Made by a program: the position numbers and the translations under genes
Notes under the pieces: generated by a model
What the model was told of the DNA's origin: nothing
The model's database searches: none
Seen by the model: the letters and a program-made list of their open reading frames with translations, nothing else
Assembly (NCBI RefSeq): GCF_900174485.1
Contig: NZ_LT837803.1
Span: 2,061,305-2,125,304 of the forward strand
Source of the DNA: Sterolibacterium denitrificans
Lineage (GTDB): Bacteria; Pseudomonadota; Gammaproteobacteria; Burkholderiales; Rhodocyclaceae
DNA: 64,000 nucleotides
Direction: 5' to 3'
In this document: positions 26,585-37,269 of the stretch, piece by piece
Numbering within the stretch: the first letter of the stretch is position 1
Layout of the letters: every line of letters starts with the position of its first letter

Positions 26585-27553
26585 ATGAACGCCGAATCCT
26601 CCACCGCATCGATGAGCGCAGCGCAATCTGCCAACGCCGAGCCCGTGCAGAGCTGGATCACCGTGCTGCGTGAGCGCATGCGCGAACGCAAATTCGTTGC
26701 GCTCGGTCTCGCTCTGGCGGCCATCGGCGTCCTGCAGTTGCTGATACAGAGCATCCTTGAAATCAGCAGCGGCACTGCTCCGCCCGGTCTGAATCTGGCG
26801 CTCATCGGCGGTGCCGCCGGGTTCGCCGCCACGGCGCTGGGCGCCTTGCCGGCACTGGTACTGCGCGAACTGCCGCAGCGCGTTGAAGACAGCCTGCTGG
26901 GACTGGCCGCCGGCATGATGCTCGCCGCCAGCGCCTTTTCATTGCTGCTGCCGGGACTGGCGGCAGCCGAAAATCTCCTCGACAACAAACTGCTGGGCGC
27001 CAGCGTCGTGGTTTTCGGCATGGGCCTCGGCGTGCTGCTGATGCTGGGCCTGGACGCCTTCACGCCGCACGAGCACGACAAGACCGGCCCCTGCGGCCCC
27101 GGTTACGAGCGTTGCGGGCGCATCTGGCTGTTCGTCTTCGCCATTGCCCTGCACAACCTGCCGGAAGGCATGGCCATCGGCGTGAGCTTTTCCCAGGCAG
27201 ACATGGCGGTCGGCCTGCCGCTGACCACCGCCATCGCCCTGCAGGACATTCCCGAAGGCCTGGCCGTTGCCCTGGCGATGCGCGGCGCCGGTTTCGGCGC
27301 GCCATTTGCGGTATTGATTGCCGTCCTCACCGGCCTACTCGAACCCCTGGGCGCCCTGCTCGGCATCGGCCTGTCCAGCGGCTTGCCGCTGGCCTATCCG
27401 ACCGGCCTGGGCCTGGCCGCAGGCGCCATGCTGTTCGTCGTCTCGCATGAAGTCATTCCCGAAACCCATCGCAATGGCCACCAGACGCCCGCGACCCTGG
27501 GGTTGATGGCCGGCTTTGCACTGATGATGGTGCTTGACATGACGCTGGGTTAA
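26585..27553 (+). CDS. ZIP family divalent metal transporter
   Basis: 322 residues with eight membrane helices. The helix IV metal site HNLPEGMAIG and the helix V QDIPEGLAVA motif define the ZIP family, which imports Zn(II), Fe(II) or Mn(II). A His/Glu/Asp loop (FTPHEHDKTG) lies before helix IV. The first about 35 residues are cytoplasmic and Ser/Ala rich. dps follows 30 bases downstream on the same strand, suggesting joint metal/iron handling. Confidence 0.88.
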   Translation: MNAESSTASMSAAQSANAEPVQSWITVLRERMRERKFVALGLALAAIGVLQLLIQSILEISSGTAPPGLNLALIGGAAGFAATALGALPALVLRELPQRVEDSLLGLAAGMMLAASAFSLLLPGLAAAENLLDNKLLGASVVVFGMGLGVLLMLGLDAFTPHEHDKTGPCGPGYERCGRIWLFVFAIALHNLPEGMAIGVSFSQADMAVGLPLTTAIALQDIPEGLAVALAMRGAGFGAPFAVLIAVLTGLLEPLGALLGIGLSSGLPLAYPTGLGLAAGAMLFVVSHEVIPETHRNGHQTPATLGLMAGFALMMVLDMTLG

Positions 27554-27583
27554 TTTCATTTTTTTTTCAACAGGAGAACCGCT

Positions 27584-28084
27584 ATGGCAACCACGGCAAG
27601 CAAAAAGAATCCGACGAAAATCGACATCGGCATCAGCGCCGGCGATCGTGAAAAAATCGCCAAGGGCCTCTCTGCCCTGCTCGCCGACAGCTACACCTTG
27701 TATCTGATGACCCACAACTTCCACTGGAACGTCACCGGCCCCCAGTTCAACAGCCTGCACGAGATGTTCATGGCGCAATACACCGAGCAATGGAACGCGC
27801 TCGACACCATCGCCGAGCGCATCCGCGCCCTGGGTATCGCGGCACCCGGAACCTACAAGGAATTCGTCAAGCTGGCCTCGATCAAGGAAGTCGAAGGCGT
27901 GCCCAAGGCGCTGGACATGGTGCGCCATCTGGTTACCGCCCAGGAAGCCACCGCGCGTACCGCGCGCAAGCTGTTCCCAGTGCTCGAAGCCGCCAACGAC
28001 CAGCCGACCGCCGATCTGCTGACGCAGCGCCTGGAAGTACACGAAAAGACGGCCTGGATGCTGCGCAGCCTGCTCGAAGACTGA
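27584..28084 (+). CDS. dps: Dps family DNA-binding ferritin-like protein
   Basis: 166 residues. Four-helix ferritin-like fold with the intersubunit ferroxidase ligands in [42 protein letters not shown]. Dps stores iron using peroxide as oxidant and can coat DNA under stress. Its N-terminus is short and lysine poor-to-moderate ([10 protein letters not shown]). AGGAG lies 8 bases upstream. Likely cotranscribed with the ZIP transporter and ends in a strong terminator. Confidence 0.95.
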   Translation: MATTASKKNPTKIDIGISAGDREKIAKGLSALLADSYTLYLMTHNFHWNVTGPQFNSLHEMFMAQYTEQWNALDTIAERIRALGIAAPGTYKEFVKLASIKEVEGVPKALDMVRHLVTAQEATARTARKLFPVLEAANDQPTADLLTQRLEVHEKTAWMLRSLLED

Positions 28085-28110
28085 GCTCTGAGTTTCCGCG
28101 CTTCCTCTCC

Positions 28111-28140
28111 CAAGCCCCGCCCTGCGGGGCTTGGTTTTTT
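28111..28140 (+). terminator. Intrinsic terminator after dps
   Basis: Perfect 10 bp GC-rich stem (28111-28120 with 28124-28133), three-base loop, then a run of six T. Confidence 0.93.
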
Positions 28141-28161
28141 CTGGCATGCCGCCGAGCGCTG

Positions 28162-29169
28162 TCAGATCAGCCGCACCAGTTGCTTGCCGAAGTTCTCGCC
28201 GCGCAAAAGACCGATCAGCGCGGCCGGCGCCTGCGCCAGCCCATCCACCACCGTTTCGCGATACTTGATCCGCCCTGCCGCAAAGTGTCGCGTCAGCTCC
28301 GCCAGCGCGGCCGGCCAGCGCTCCTGCAACTCGGTGACGATGAAACCCTGCATGCGGATGCGGTTGACGAGGATGGAGCTCAGATTGCGGATGGGATACG
28401 GCGCGCTGTTGTACTGGGAAATCATGCCGCACAGGGCAATGCGGGAAAACGCATTCATGCGGCCGAGCAGGATGTCGAAAACCTCGCCGCCCACATTCTC
28501 GAACAGGCAGTCGATGCGCGCCGGCGTGGCCGCCTTCAGCGCCGGCCAGAATTCGTCCGCGCCCATCCTGTAGTCGATGCAGTCATCGAAGCCCAGCGTC
28601 TCGACCACATAACGGCATTTCTCCGCGCCACCGGCGATACCCACCACCCGACAGCCATGCAGTTTCGCCAGTTGCCCGACGACGCTGCCAACGGCGCCGG
28701 CTGCCGCCGTCACCACCACCGTCTCGCCCGGTTGCGTCCGGCAGATGTCGAACAGCCCGATCCATGCCGTCACTCCCGGCATGCCCAGCACGCCGAGACT
28801 TGCCGACAGCGGTATCCCTGCATCATCCACCCGACGCAGACCGCTGCCGTCACTGAGCGCATATTCCTGCCAGCCCAGCCGCCCGACCACCTTGTCGCCG
28901 GGCCTGAAGCCGGGATGCTGCGAGACGATCACCTCGCCCGCCGTGCCGCCCAGCATCACCTCGCCCAGCGACTGCGGCGGCGCATAGGAACGCGCCTCGT
29001 TCATGCGGCCGCGCATGTAGGGATCGAGCGACAGCCAGTGATTGCGCACCAGCAGCTCGCCCTCGCCGGGTTCCGGCAGCGGCGTCTCGACGAGGCGGAA
29101 GTTTTCCTCCGACAGCCAGCCTTGCTGCGGCGGCCGGCTGACCAGGATCACCTGCCGATTCCGCCTCAT
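28162..29169 (-). CDS. NADP-dependent zinc-free medium-chain reductase (CurA/leukotriene-B4 dehydrogenase type)
   Basis: 335 residues. The N-terminal segment RQVILVSRPPQQGW and LVRNHWLSLDPYMRGRM, the AAAGAVGSVVGQLAKLHGCRVVGIAGG NADPH-binding region and the ENVGGEVFD motif match the PTGR/CurA subgroup, which reduces enones and 2-alkenals. No zinc ligands are present. Its ATG overlaps the upstream SDR stop (ATGA). Last gene of the fatty-acid/lipid run. Could reduce an unsaturated intermediate; substrate unknown. Confidence 0.9.
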   Translation of the reverse strand: MRRNRQVILVSRPPQQGWLSEENFRLVETPLPEPGEGELLVRNHWLSLDPYMRGRMNEARSYAPPQSLGEVMLGGTAGEVIVSQHPGFRPGDKVVGRLGWQEYALSDGSGLRRVDDAGIPLSASLGVLGMPGVTAWIGLFDICRTQPGETVVVTAAAGAVGSVVGQLAKLHGCRVVGIAGGAEKCRYVVETLGFDDCIDYRMGADEFWPALKAATPARIDCLFENVGGEVFDILLGRMNAFSRIALCGMISQYNSAPYPIRNLSSILVNRIRMQGFIVTELQERWPAALAELTRHFAAGRIKYRETVVDGLAQAPAALIGLLRGENFGKQLVRLI

Positions 29170-29948
29170 GCGCCGATCACCACGCTCATGCCGCCATCGA
29201 CGGCCAGGCACTGCCCGGTCACATGGCGCGACGCCGCCGAAGCCAGATACACCACCGCCCCCTGCAAATCCTCGTCGCCGCCCAAACGGCGCAACGGCGT
29301 CGCCGCAATCACCTGCGGCGCCGCGACGTCCAGCAGCCCCTGCGACATCTTCGTCGGAAAAAAGCCCGGACAAAGCGCATTCACGTTGATCCCCTGCGGC
29401 CCCCATTCGGCCGCCAGCGCGCGGGTAAAATTCACCACCGCCCCCTTGCTGGTGTTGTAGGCAATGGTCTGAATCCCGACCGGATTACCGCCGAGGCCGG
29501 CGATCGAGGCGATATTGATGATCTTTCCCGAGCGGCGCGGCAGCATCGTGCGCCGGCCGACTTCGCGCGTCAGAAAGAACAGCGCATCGACATTCAGGTT
29601 CATGACCTTGTGCCAGGCCGCGTCCGGATAGTCTTCCGCCGCGGCGCCCCAACTCGCCCCGGCGTTATTCACCAGGATATCGATCTGGCCGTAATGCGCC
29701 AGCACGGTATCGACCAGTGCCGGAATCGTCGCCGTCTCGCCGAGATTGCCGGCCACCGGCAGCACGTCCACACCTTGCCCGGCCAGCCGCGCGGCCGCCG
29801 CATGCAGCTCATCCGCCTTGCGCGCCACGATGGCCAGCCGCGCGCCCATCTCGCCGAGCGCGCCGGCCATCTGCAGGCCCAGCCCGCGCGAAGCGCCGGT
29901 CACCAGCGCCACCTTGCCGCTCAAATCAAACAAGTCCCTGACGCTCAT
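29166..29948 (-). CDS. Short-chain dehydrogenase/reductase
   Basis: 260-residue classical SDR. TGASRGLGLQMA cofactor loop, NNAGASWG, catalytic Ser in INIASIAGLGG and Tyr/Lys in YNTSKGAVVNFTRALAAEWGP, PG motif CPGFFPTKMS. Start at ATG 29948 with AAAGGAAA upstream; an in-frame extension lacks a site. Likely a 3-oxoacyl or gluconate-type dehydrogenase; coupled to the CurA-like reductase downstream and 75 bases after the lipase gene. Confidence 0.9.
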   Translation of the reverse strand: MSVRDLFDLSGKVALVTGASRGLGLQMAGALGEMGARLAIVARKADELHAAAARLAGQGVDVLPVAGNLGETATIPALVDTVLAHYGQIDILVNNAGASWGAAAEDYPDAAWHKVMNLNVDALFFLTREVGRRTMLPRRSGKIINIASIAGLGGNPVGIQTIAYNTSKGAVVNFTRALAAEWGPQGINVNALCPGFFPTKMSQGLLDVAAPQVIAATPLRRLGGDEDLQGAVVYLASAASRHVTGQCLAVDGGMSVVIGA

Positions 29949-30023
29949 GATTTTCCTTTCCCGTAGCAGACACCGAACCTGCAAATTTGCATTATCGCGC
30001 CAGACGAAACGCCGCAGAATTCA

Positions 30024-30941
30024 TCACGCCCTCGACAGCGTATCGAGCACCTGGGGCGAAATCATCATGCTCAGATGCCCCATGGCCGGCAACTGACGAT
30101 GCTCGGCGCCGGGCAGCATGGCATGGGAAACCGGCAGCACCATGTTGTCCTGCGAGGTGTAACAAGCGATGACCGGCACGCGCAGCGGCATGGCCTGGAA
30201 AAACGCGGCCAGTTCGGCCAGCCAGCCCGAGCCGGTTTTCATCTGCGCGGCGTTGCGCCCGATGGCCAGTTCAGCGGCTGCCGTGCCGCGATGCGGCGTG
30301 CCCAGGGTGATCAGCTTCGCCACATGCGCTTCCCCATAGCGCCGCAAATAGGCCAGGCAGGCCAGGCCGCCCATGCTGTGGCCGACCAGGGTCACCCGTT
30401 CGGCGCCCGTTTGCTCGCGCAGCCAGGCCACGCGGTGGGCAATCTGTTCGGCATAGCCGTCGATGTCGCCGTAGGGCGGCTCCAGCGTCAGCGTCGCCAC
30501 GCTGCGCCCGGCGGCCTCCAGGCGCGGCTTGAGCCACCACCAGCAGCCACGGTTGCACAGATAGCCATGCACCAGCAGCAGCGGCGTTTCATGCGCCGCA
30601 TCGCGCAGGCGTCGCGGCGCATCCCCGCGCATCAGCAGCGGCTCGCAGGCCGCGAAGAAGGTGACGGAAGAAAAGGCCAGGATTTCGCGCAGCAACTGCC
30701 GCAAATCCCGCCCGCTTGCCGGCACGGGCGTCCTGCTCCCGCCGGTCTCCTGCCGTTCATGGAAATGCGCGTACAGATAAGTCCAGGCCATGGGCCAGGC
30801 GCGGCCGAGCGATGCGAAAAACAGGGCGAGCAGCACGGCCGCCCCCGGCGACCAGCCGGACAGGCGCACGAGCGCAGCGATCAACCATCCATAGCCGAAC
30901 AGCTCGAACAGCAGCAACAGCCGCAACCAGCCTCCCAGCAT
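30024..30941 (-). CDS. Membrane-anchored alpha/beta-hydrolase, triacylglycerol-lipase-like
   Basis: 305 residues. Two N-terminal hydrophobic helices (residues 5-50) are followed by an alpha/beta-hydrolase domain: oxyanion HGYLCNRGCWWW, nucleophile VGHSMGGLACL, TPHRGTAAAELAIG typical of lipases, acid near YTSQDNMV, and histidine MGHLSM. It could release fatty acids for the thiolase, FadB and FadE enzymes encoded just upstream. The gap to the thiolase gene is 30 bases. The ribosome site is weak. Confidence 0.85.
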   Translation of the reverse strand: MLGGWLRLLLLFELFGYGWLIAALVRLSGWSPGAAVLLALFFASLGRAWPMAWTYLYAHFHERQETGGSRTPVPASGRDLRQLLREILAFSSVTFFAACEPLLMRGDAPRRLRDAAHETPLLLVHGYLCNRGCWWWLKPRLEAAGRSVATLTLEPPYGDIDGYAEQIAHRVAWLREQTGAERVTLVGHSMGGLACLAYLRRYGEAHVAKLITLGTPHRGTAAAELAIGRNAAQMKTGSGWLAELAAFFQAMPLRVPVIACYTSQDNMVLPVSHAMLPGAEHRQLPAMGHLSMMISPQVLDTLSRA

Positions 30942-30971
30942 GGATGGAATCCGTTGCGCGCCGCCGTCTCG

Positions 30972-32168
<1,197 letters not shown>

Positions 32169-32194
32169 ATCTATTCTCCTGTTCGCGGGCCGAA

Positions 32195-34588
32195 TCAGTT
32201 ACGCACCGGCTTGCCGGTCTGCATCATGCCCATGATGCGCTCCTGGGTCTTGGGATGGTTGAGCAGCGTGACGAATGCCTTGCGTTCGAGATCGAGCAGC
32301 CATTGCTCATCGACCAGGCTGCCCGGCATCACGTCGCCGCCGCAGACGATTTCGGCAATCATCGAACCCAGCGTGTAATCGTGCTCGGAGATGAAACCGC
32401 CATCGCGCATGTTCACCAGTTGCGCCATGATGGTGGCGATGCCGTAACGCCCGGCAACCGGCACCTGGCGACGCAAGGGTGGGCGATAACCGGCGGCGTG
32501 CAGCGCGCGCGCTTCGCTCCTGGCGACGTTGAGCAGTTCGTAAGGATTGAAGACGATCACGTCATCGGCGGCGAGATACCCCATCTTCTGCGCCTCATAG
32601 GCCGACTTGGAGACGTTGGCCATCGCCGCATTGATGAAGTTGTCCTTGAGAAACTGCAGCAGGTCGTTGCCCTTGGCGTCCTTCGCCGCGCGCAGCGCCG
32701 CTTCCTTCAGGCCGCCGCCGGCAGGCACCAGGCCGACGCCGACCTCGACCAGGCCGATATAGGACTCCAGCGCCGCGACACGCTTCGCCGCATGCAGCAA
32801 CAGCTCGCAACCGCCGCCCAGCGCCAGGCCGGAGACGGCCGCCACCACCGGCACCTGGGCATATTTCATGGCCAGATAGGCCTGCTGCAAGTCATGCACC
32901 ACCGGCCCGATCGCCTCGACGCCGCCCGACATGAATAGCGGCAGCACCGCCTGCAGATCGGCTCCGGCAGAAAACGCCCCGCCGTCGGCCGCATCGGTAT
33001 TCCAGATCACCAGACCCTGGTAATTGCGCTCGGCTTCGGCAATGGCCTTGTTGAGGCCGTCGATCACCGCCGGCCCGATCACGTGCATCTTGGTCTTGAT
33101 CGACAGTACCAGCACCTCGTCATGCTGGTGCCAGATGCGCACGGCATCGTCCTCGAACACCGTGACGCCCGCCGTCTTCGCATCGGCCAGCGGCCCGCTC
33201 TCGCCCACCAGCGGCGCGCGGAAAGCCTGACGGCGATACACCGGCAGATCGTTGCGCGGCACGTTGCCCTGCCGCGCGGCCGACCAGGAACCCTCATTGC
33301 CATGCACGCCCGCGCGGCCATCGAATACCCAGGCGGGCAGCGGCGCGGCGCACAGCGCGCGGCCGGCGTCGATATCCTCCTTGACCCACTGGGCAACCTG
33401 CTGCCAGCCGGCCGACTGCCAGATTTCGAACGGGCCGGTCGTCCAGCCGTAGCCCCAGCGCATGGCGAAATCGATGTCGCGGGCGCTGTCGGCGATGCTT
33501 TCCAGATGCAGCGCGGCATAGTGGAAGGCATCGCGGAAGATCGCCCAGAGGAACTGCGCCTGCGGGTGATCGGAGGCACGCAGCGCGGCCATGCGCTTGG
33601 CCACGTCCTTTTCCTTGAGCAGCTTGACGACGCTCTCATCGCCCTTGGCCCCGCTGGCCACGTATTCGCCCGTGGCGAAGTCGAAGCGCTGGATTTCCTT
33701 GCCGGCCTTCCTGAAGAAACCCGCGCCGGTCTTCTGTCCCAGATTGCCTGCGGCGATCAGCTTTTCCAGCGCGGGCGGCGTGGCATAAACCGTCTGGAAC
33801 GGATCATCCGGCAGGGATTCGCGCTGCGTCTTGATGACGTGCGCCACGGTGTCCAGACCGACGACGTCGGCGGTGCGGAAAGTGGCCGACTTGGCGCGTC
33901 CCAGCCGGGCGCCGGTGAGATCATCGACCACGTCACTGGTCAGGCCGAACTTTCCGGCTTCGTGAATGATGGCGAGGATGCCGAAGATGCCCACGCGATT
34001 GGCGATGAAATTCGGCGTGTCCTTGGCGCGCACCACGCCCTTGCCGAGCGTGGTGGTCATGAAGCCTTCGAGGCGGTCGAGGATATCCGGCTGCGTCGTC
34101 CGGGTCGGAATCAGTTCAACCAGCGGCATGTAGCGCGGCGGATTGAAGAAATGCACGCCGCAGAAACGCGCCTTCAGTTCATCGCTGAACCCCTCGGCCA
34201 GTTCGTTGATCGACAGGCCCGAGGTGTTGGTGGCGAAAATGGCGTGCGGCGCCAGATGCGGCGCGACCTTCCCGTAGAGATCGTGCTTCCAGTCCATGCG
34301 CTCGGCAATCGCCTCGATGACGATATCGCACTCCTGCAAGAGCGCCAGATGATCGTCGTAATTGGCGGCCTGGATCAGCGCCGCGTCGGCGGCATTGCCC
34401 AGCGGCGCGGGATTCAGCTTCTTGAGATTTTCGATGGCGCGCAGCACGATGCCGTCCTTCGGGCCTTCCTTGGCCGGCAGATCGAACAGCACCACCGGTA
34501 CCCTGGCATTGACGCAATGCGCGGCGATCTGCGCGCCCATCACGCCGGCGCCCAGTACGGCCACTTTCCTGACGATGAAATTGCTCAC
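32195..34588 (-). CDS. fadB: 3-hydroxyacyl-CoA dehydrogenase / enoyl-CoA hydratase (FadB/FadN type)
   Basis: 797 residues from GTG 34588. An ATG three codons upstream (34597) abuts AGGAG with no spacer, while the GTG has a 9-base spacing and gives the usual SNFIVRKVAVLGAGVMG start. N-terminal NAD-binding domain GAGVMGAQIAAH, C-terminal dehydrogenase domain with HFFNPPRYMPLVELIP, then a crotonase-fold hydratase (SAGADLQAVL; LGGGCELLLHA; VEVGVGLVPAGGG). The dehydrogenase-first order is that of FadN rather than E. coli FadB. Works with FadE and thiolase in beta-oxidation. Confidence 0.93.
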   Translation of the reverse strand: MSNFIVRKVAVLGAGVMGAQIAAHCVNARVPVVLFDLPAKEGPKDGIVLRAIENLKKLNPAPLGNAADAALIQAANYDDHLALLQECDIVIEAIAERMDWKHDLYGKVAPHLAPHAIFATNTSGLSINELAEGFSDELKARFCGVHFFNPPRYMPLVELIPTRTTQPDILDRLEGFMTTTLGKGVVRAKDTPNFIANRVGIFGILAIIHEAGKFGLTSDVVDDLTGARLGRAKSATFRTADVVGLDTVAHVIKTQRESLPDDPFQTVYATPPALEKLIAAGNLGQKTGAGFFRKAGKEIQRFDFATGEYVASGAKGDESVVKLLKEKDVAKRMAALRASDHPQAQFLWAIFRDAFHYAALHLESIADSARDIDFAMRWGYGWTTGPFEIWQSAGWQQVAQWVKEDIDAGRALCAAPLPAWVFDGRAGVHGNEGSWSAARQGNVPRNDLPVYRRQAFRAPLVGESGPLADAKTAGVTVFEDDAVRIWHQHDEVLVLSIKTKMHVIGPAVIDGLNKAIAEAERNYQGLVIWNTDAADGGAFSAGADLQAVLPLFMSGGVEAIGPVVHDLQQAYLAMKYAQVPVVAAVSGLALGGGCELLLHAAKRVAALESYIGLVEVGVGLVPAGGGLKEAALRAAKDAKGNDLLQFLKDNFINAAMANVSKSAYEAQKMGYLAADDVIVFNPYELLNVARSEARALHAAGYRPPLRRQVPVAGRYGIATIMAQLVNMRDGGFISEHDYTLGSMIAEIVCGGDVMPGSLVDEQWLLDLERKAFVTLLNHPKTQERIMGMMQTGKPVRN

Positions 34589-34603
34589 GTTGGTCATCTC
34601 CTG

Positions 34604-36394
34604 TCAAAACAATTCGGCTTCGAGATCGATCAGGCAGGCCGCGCCCGAGCGCGCCTGGCGAATCAGCATGGCGGTTTCCGGCAGCAGGCGGGCGTAATAA
34701 AAACGTGCCGTCGCCAGCTTGGCCTTGTAGAAGGCATCGCCCGACCCCTGCTTTTCCAGCGCGATCTTCGCCATGCGCGCGAACAGCCAGGCATACACCA
34801 GATGCCCGGCAACGCGCAGATAGGGCACGGCGGCAGCGCCCGCTTCGTCCGGGTTCTGCATCGCCTTCATGCCCAGCTCCATGGTCAGCTTGGTGAGCTT
34901 GTCGCCCAGCTCGGCAAGCGGTTCGATGAATTCCTTCATCGACTCATCACCGGCATTCTCCGCAATGAAAGCCTGCACCCGCGCGCCGAACTTCTGCAGC
35001 TTGGCGCCACCGTCCATCAGTATCTTGCGCGCCAGCAGGTCGAGCGACTGGATGGTGTTGGTGCCTTCGTAGATCATGTTGATGCGCGCATCGCGCACGT
35101 ACTGCTCCATGCCGTTTTCGGCGATGTAGCCATGGCCGCCGAACACCTGCAACGCCTCGGAGGTCGCCACCCAGCCGTTATCGGTGAGAAAGGCCTTGAC
35201 GATGGGCGTGAGCAGCGCTAGCAGATCGGCCGCTTCCTCGCGGACCGCCGCATCTGGGTGCTTGGTTTCGAGGTCGGCCTGCAAGGAGACGAAAGTGGTG
35301 AAGGCACGCCCGCCTTCCGCATAGGCACGCGCCGTCAGCAGCATGCGGCGCACGTCGGGATGGACGATGATCGGATCGGCCGCCTGCTCCGGCGCCTTGG
35401 CGCCCGACAGGCTGCGCATCTGGATGCGCTCACGGGCATAGGCGACGGCATTCTGGTAGGCGACTTCGGTCAGGCCCAGCGATTGCAGGCCCACGCCCAG
35501 ACGGGCTTCGTTCATCATCACGAACATCGCATTCAGGCCCTTGTGCGGCTCGCCGATGATCCAGCCGGTCGCGCCATCGAGATTCATCTGGCAGGTAGCG
35601 TTGCCGTGGATGCCCATCTTCTCCTCGATCGCGCCGCAGGAAATCGCATTGCGCGCGCCCGGATTGCCGTTGGCATCCGGCAGGAACTTCGGCACCAGGA
35701 ACAGCGAGATACCGCGCGTGCCGGCCGGCGCGTCCGGCAGCCGCGCCAGCACCAGATGCACGATGTTGGCCGCCATGTCGTGCTCGCCGGCCGAAATGAA
35801 AATCTTCGCGCCGCTGATCCTGTACGAGCCATCCGCCTGCGGCTCGGCCTTGCTGCGCAGCAGGCCCAGATCGGTGCCGCAATGCGGCTCGGTCAGACAC
35901 ATCGTCCCCATCCACTCGCCGGCGATCAGTCTGGGCAGATAGAAAGCCTTCTGTTCGGGCGTGCCGTGCGCGCGCAGACAGGCATAGGCGCCGTGCGAGA
36001 GTCCCGGATACATGGTCCACGCCTGGTTTGCCGAATTGAGCATTTCCAGCATCACGCTGCTCATGACGTGCGGCAGGCCCTGGCCGCCAAATTCCGGATC
36101 GCAAGCCAGCGATGGCCAGCCGGCCTCGATGTACTGCTGGTAAGCCTCTTTGTAGCCCTTGGGCGTGGTGACGGCCTGCGTCGCCGGGTCGTAATGGCAG
36201 CCTTCGCGGTCACCGCTGTGGTTCAGCGGGAACAGCACCCTGCTGCAGAACTTGCCCATTTCCTCGACCACCTGATCGATGGTTTCGGCGTCGATATCGG
36301 CATGGGGCGGCAACTTGCGCAGTTCTGCCTCGACGTTCAGTAATTCATGCATGACGAATTGCAGGTCACGCAGGGGTGGGGTGTATTGAGCCAT
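34604..36394 (-). CDS. Acyl-CoA dehydrogenase (about 600-residue type)
   Basis: 596 residues from ATG 36394, which has GAGGAG 6 bases upstream; the ATG at 36400 touches the ribosome site. FAD-dependent alpha,beta-desaturation of acyl-CoA. Signature segments MCLTEPHCGTDLGL, KIFISAGEHD, the catalytic glutamate region YEGTNTIQSLDLLARK, and a C-terminal extension typical of the AcdA/DmdC-like family with an additional C-terminal helical domain. First enzyme of the beta-oxidation genes, 54 bases after the TetR regulator. Confidence 0.93.
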   Translation of the reverse strand: MAQYTPPLRDLQFVMHELLNVEAELRKLPPHADIDAETIDQVVEEMGKFCSRVLFPLNHSGDREGCHYDPATQAVTTPKGYKEAYQQYIEAGWPSLACDPEFGGQGLPHVMSSVMLEMLNSANQAWTMYPGLSHGAYACLRAHGTPEQKAFYLPRLIAGEWMGTMCLTEPHCGTDLGLLRSKAEPQADGSYRISGAKIFISAGEHDMAANIVHLVLARLPDAPAGTRGISLFLVPKFLPDANGNPGARNAISCGAIEEKMGIHGNATCQMNLDGATGWIIGEPHKGLNAMFVMMNEARLGVGLQSLGLTEVAYQNAVAYARERIQMRSLSGAKAPEQAADPIIVHPDVRRMLLTARAYAEGGRAFTTFVSLQADLETKHPDAAVREEAADLLALLTPIVKAFLTDNGWVATSEALQVFGGHGYIAENGMEQYVRDARINMIYEGTNTIQSLDLLARKILMDGGAKLQKFGARVQAFIAENAGDESMKEFIEPLAELGDKLTKLTMELGMKAMQNPDEAGAAAVPYLRVAGHLVYAWLFARMAKIALEKQGSGDAFYKAKLATARFYYARLLPETAMLIRQARSGAACLIDLEAELF

Positions 36395-36448
36395 CGTCAT
36401 CTCCTCGAAAACCGGTTGCCGTGAATGATCGTGCCGCCCGATCGGCGC

Positions 36449-37123
36449 TCAGGCCGGCTGTTTTTCCCGCTTGCCGGCAGGCTTGGGCGGCAATTCCGCC
36501 AGCGGCGCGCGCAGACCGCCAATGAGAAAAGCCACCAGCCGCGCGTGCAGGGCGCTGCTGTCGCTGTCGTCGAGGCCACCCAGCACGTTCAGGGCATCGG
36601 CCCCGGACGTGGCATAGGACATGGCCCCCAGCATGAAATGAAAGCGCCAGAGAATTTCCTCCTCCGGCACGTCGGGCAGGGCGTGAAACAGCGCCGTCTT
36701 GAAACGCGGCACGGCCACCGCATACTCGCGCACCAGAAACTCCCGGATGGCAGGTGCCGGTGCGGTATAGGTGCGTCCGAGCAAGCGCATGAAATTGTTG
36801 CCGCCTCCTTCCTTGTCGGCCGCCATGCGGAGCGACACGCCGAAGAAGGCTTCGAGTATCTGACGCGGCCGCAGCGCCGCGCCACCGGCGGCGGCCTCCA
36901 GTTGGTCGAGTTCCCGCAGGCATTGCTCGTTGAGCCAGCCCAGGCGCTGGCGGAAGATCTCTTCGATGAGCTGATCCTTGGAACCGAAGTGGTAATTGAC
37001 AGCCGCCAGATTCACCCCGGCCTTGCCGGTTATCTGGCGCAGCGTCGTGGCCTCGAAGCCATGCTCGATGAACAGCAGTTCAGCGGCACGCAGGATGCGG
37101 TTACGGGTATCGGGTTCGGACAT
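36449..37123 (-). CDS. TetR family regulator of the beta-oxidation genes
   Basis: 224 residues from ATG 37123. N-terminal helix-turn-helix (RILRAAELLFIEHGFEATTLRQITGKAGVNLAAVNYHFGSKDQLIEEIF) and a helical effector domain. Position at the head of fadE-fadB-fadA suggests a fatty-acyl-responsive repressor acting like PsrA/FadR-type TetR proteins, autoregulated because it is the first gene of the run. The C-terminus is Lys/Pro rich. Confidence 0.9.
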   Translation of the reverse strand: MSEPDTRNRILRAAELLFIEHGFEATTLRQITGKAGVNLAAVNYHFGSKDQLIEEIFRQRLGWLNEQCLRELDQLEAAAGGAALRPRQILEAFFGVSLRMAADKEGGGNNFMRLLGRTYTAPAPAIREFLVREYAVAVPRFKTALFHALPDVPEEEILWRFHFMLGAMSYATSGADALNVLGGLDDSDSSALHARLVAFLIGGLRAPLAELPPKPAGKREKQPA

Positions 37124-37134
37124 GGCAGGCAAAC

Positions 37135-37172
37135 GGTTGTTTGAAACAGAACTTGATTTAAGCAAAACAACC
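37135..37172. promoter_or_regulatory. Candidate TetR operator
   Basis: An 8 bp inverted repeat GGTTGTTT/AAACAACC (37135-37142 and 37165-37172) lies just upstream of the tetR start. A perfect GTTTGAAAC palindrome (37139-37147) overlaps its left arm. AT-rich compared with its surroundings. Confidence 0.5.
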
Positions 37173-37269
37173 TTGCCGGGTCAAGCAGATTTCAACGATT
37201 GGCTGGGCAAGCCCTGGAACCATCAGTTGCCCACGACCTGCGGTGGCTTGCCGGTGCGCAGGCCAGCAC

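Noticed and set aside
33083-35221. Long plus-strand frame across fadB and fadE
   Set aside because: Antisense shadow of two well-supported beta-oxidation genes.
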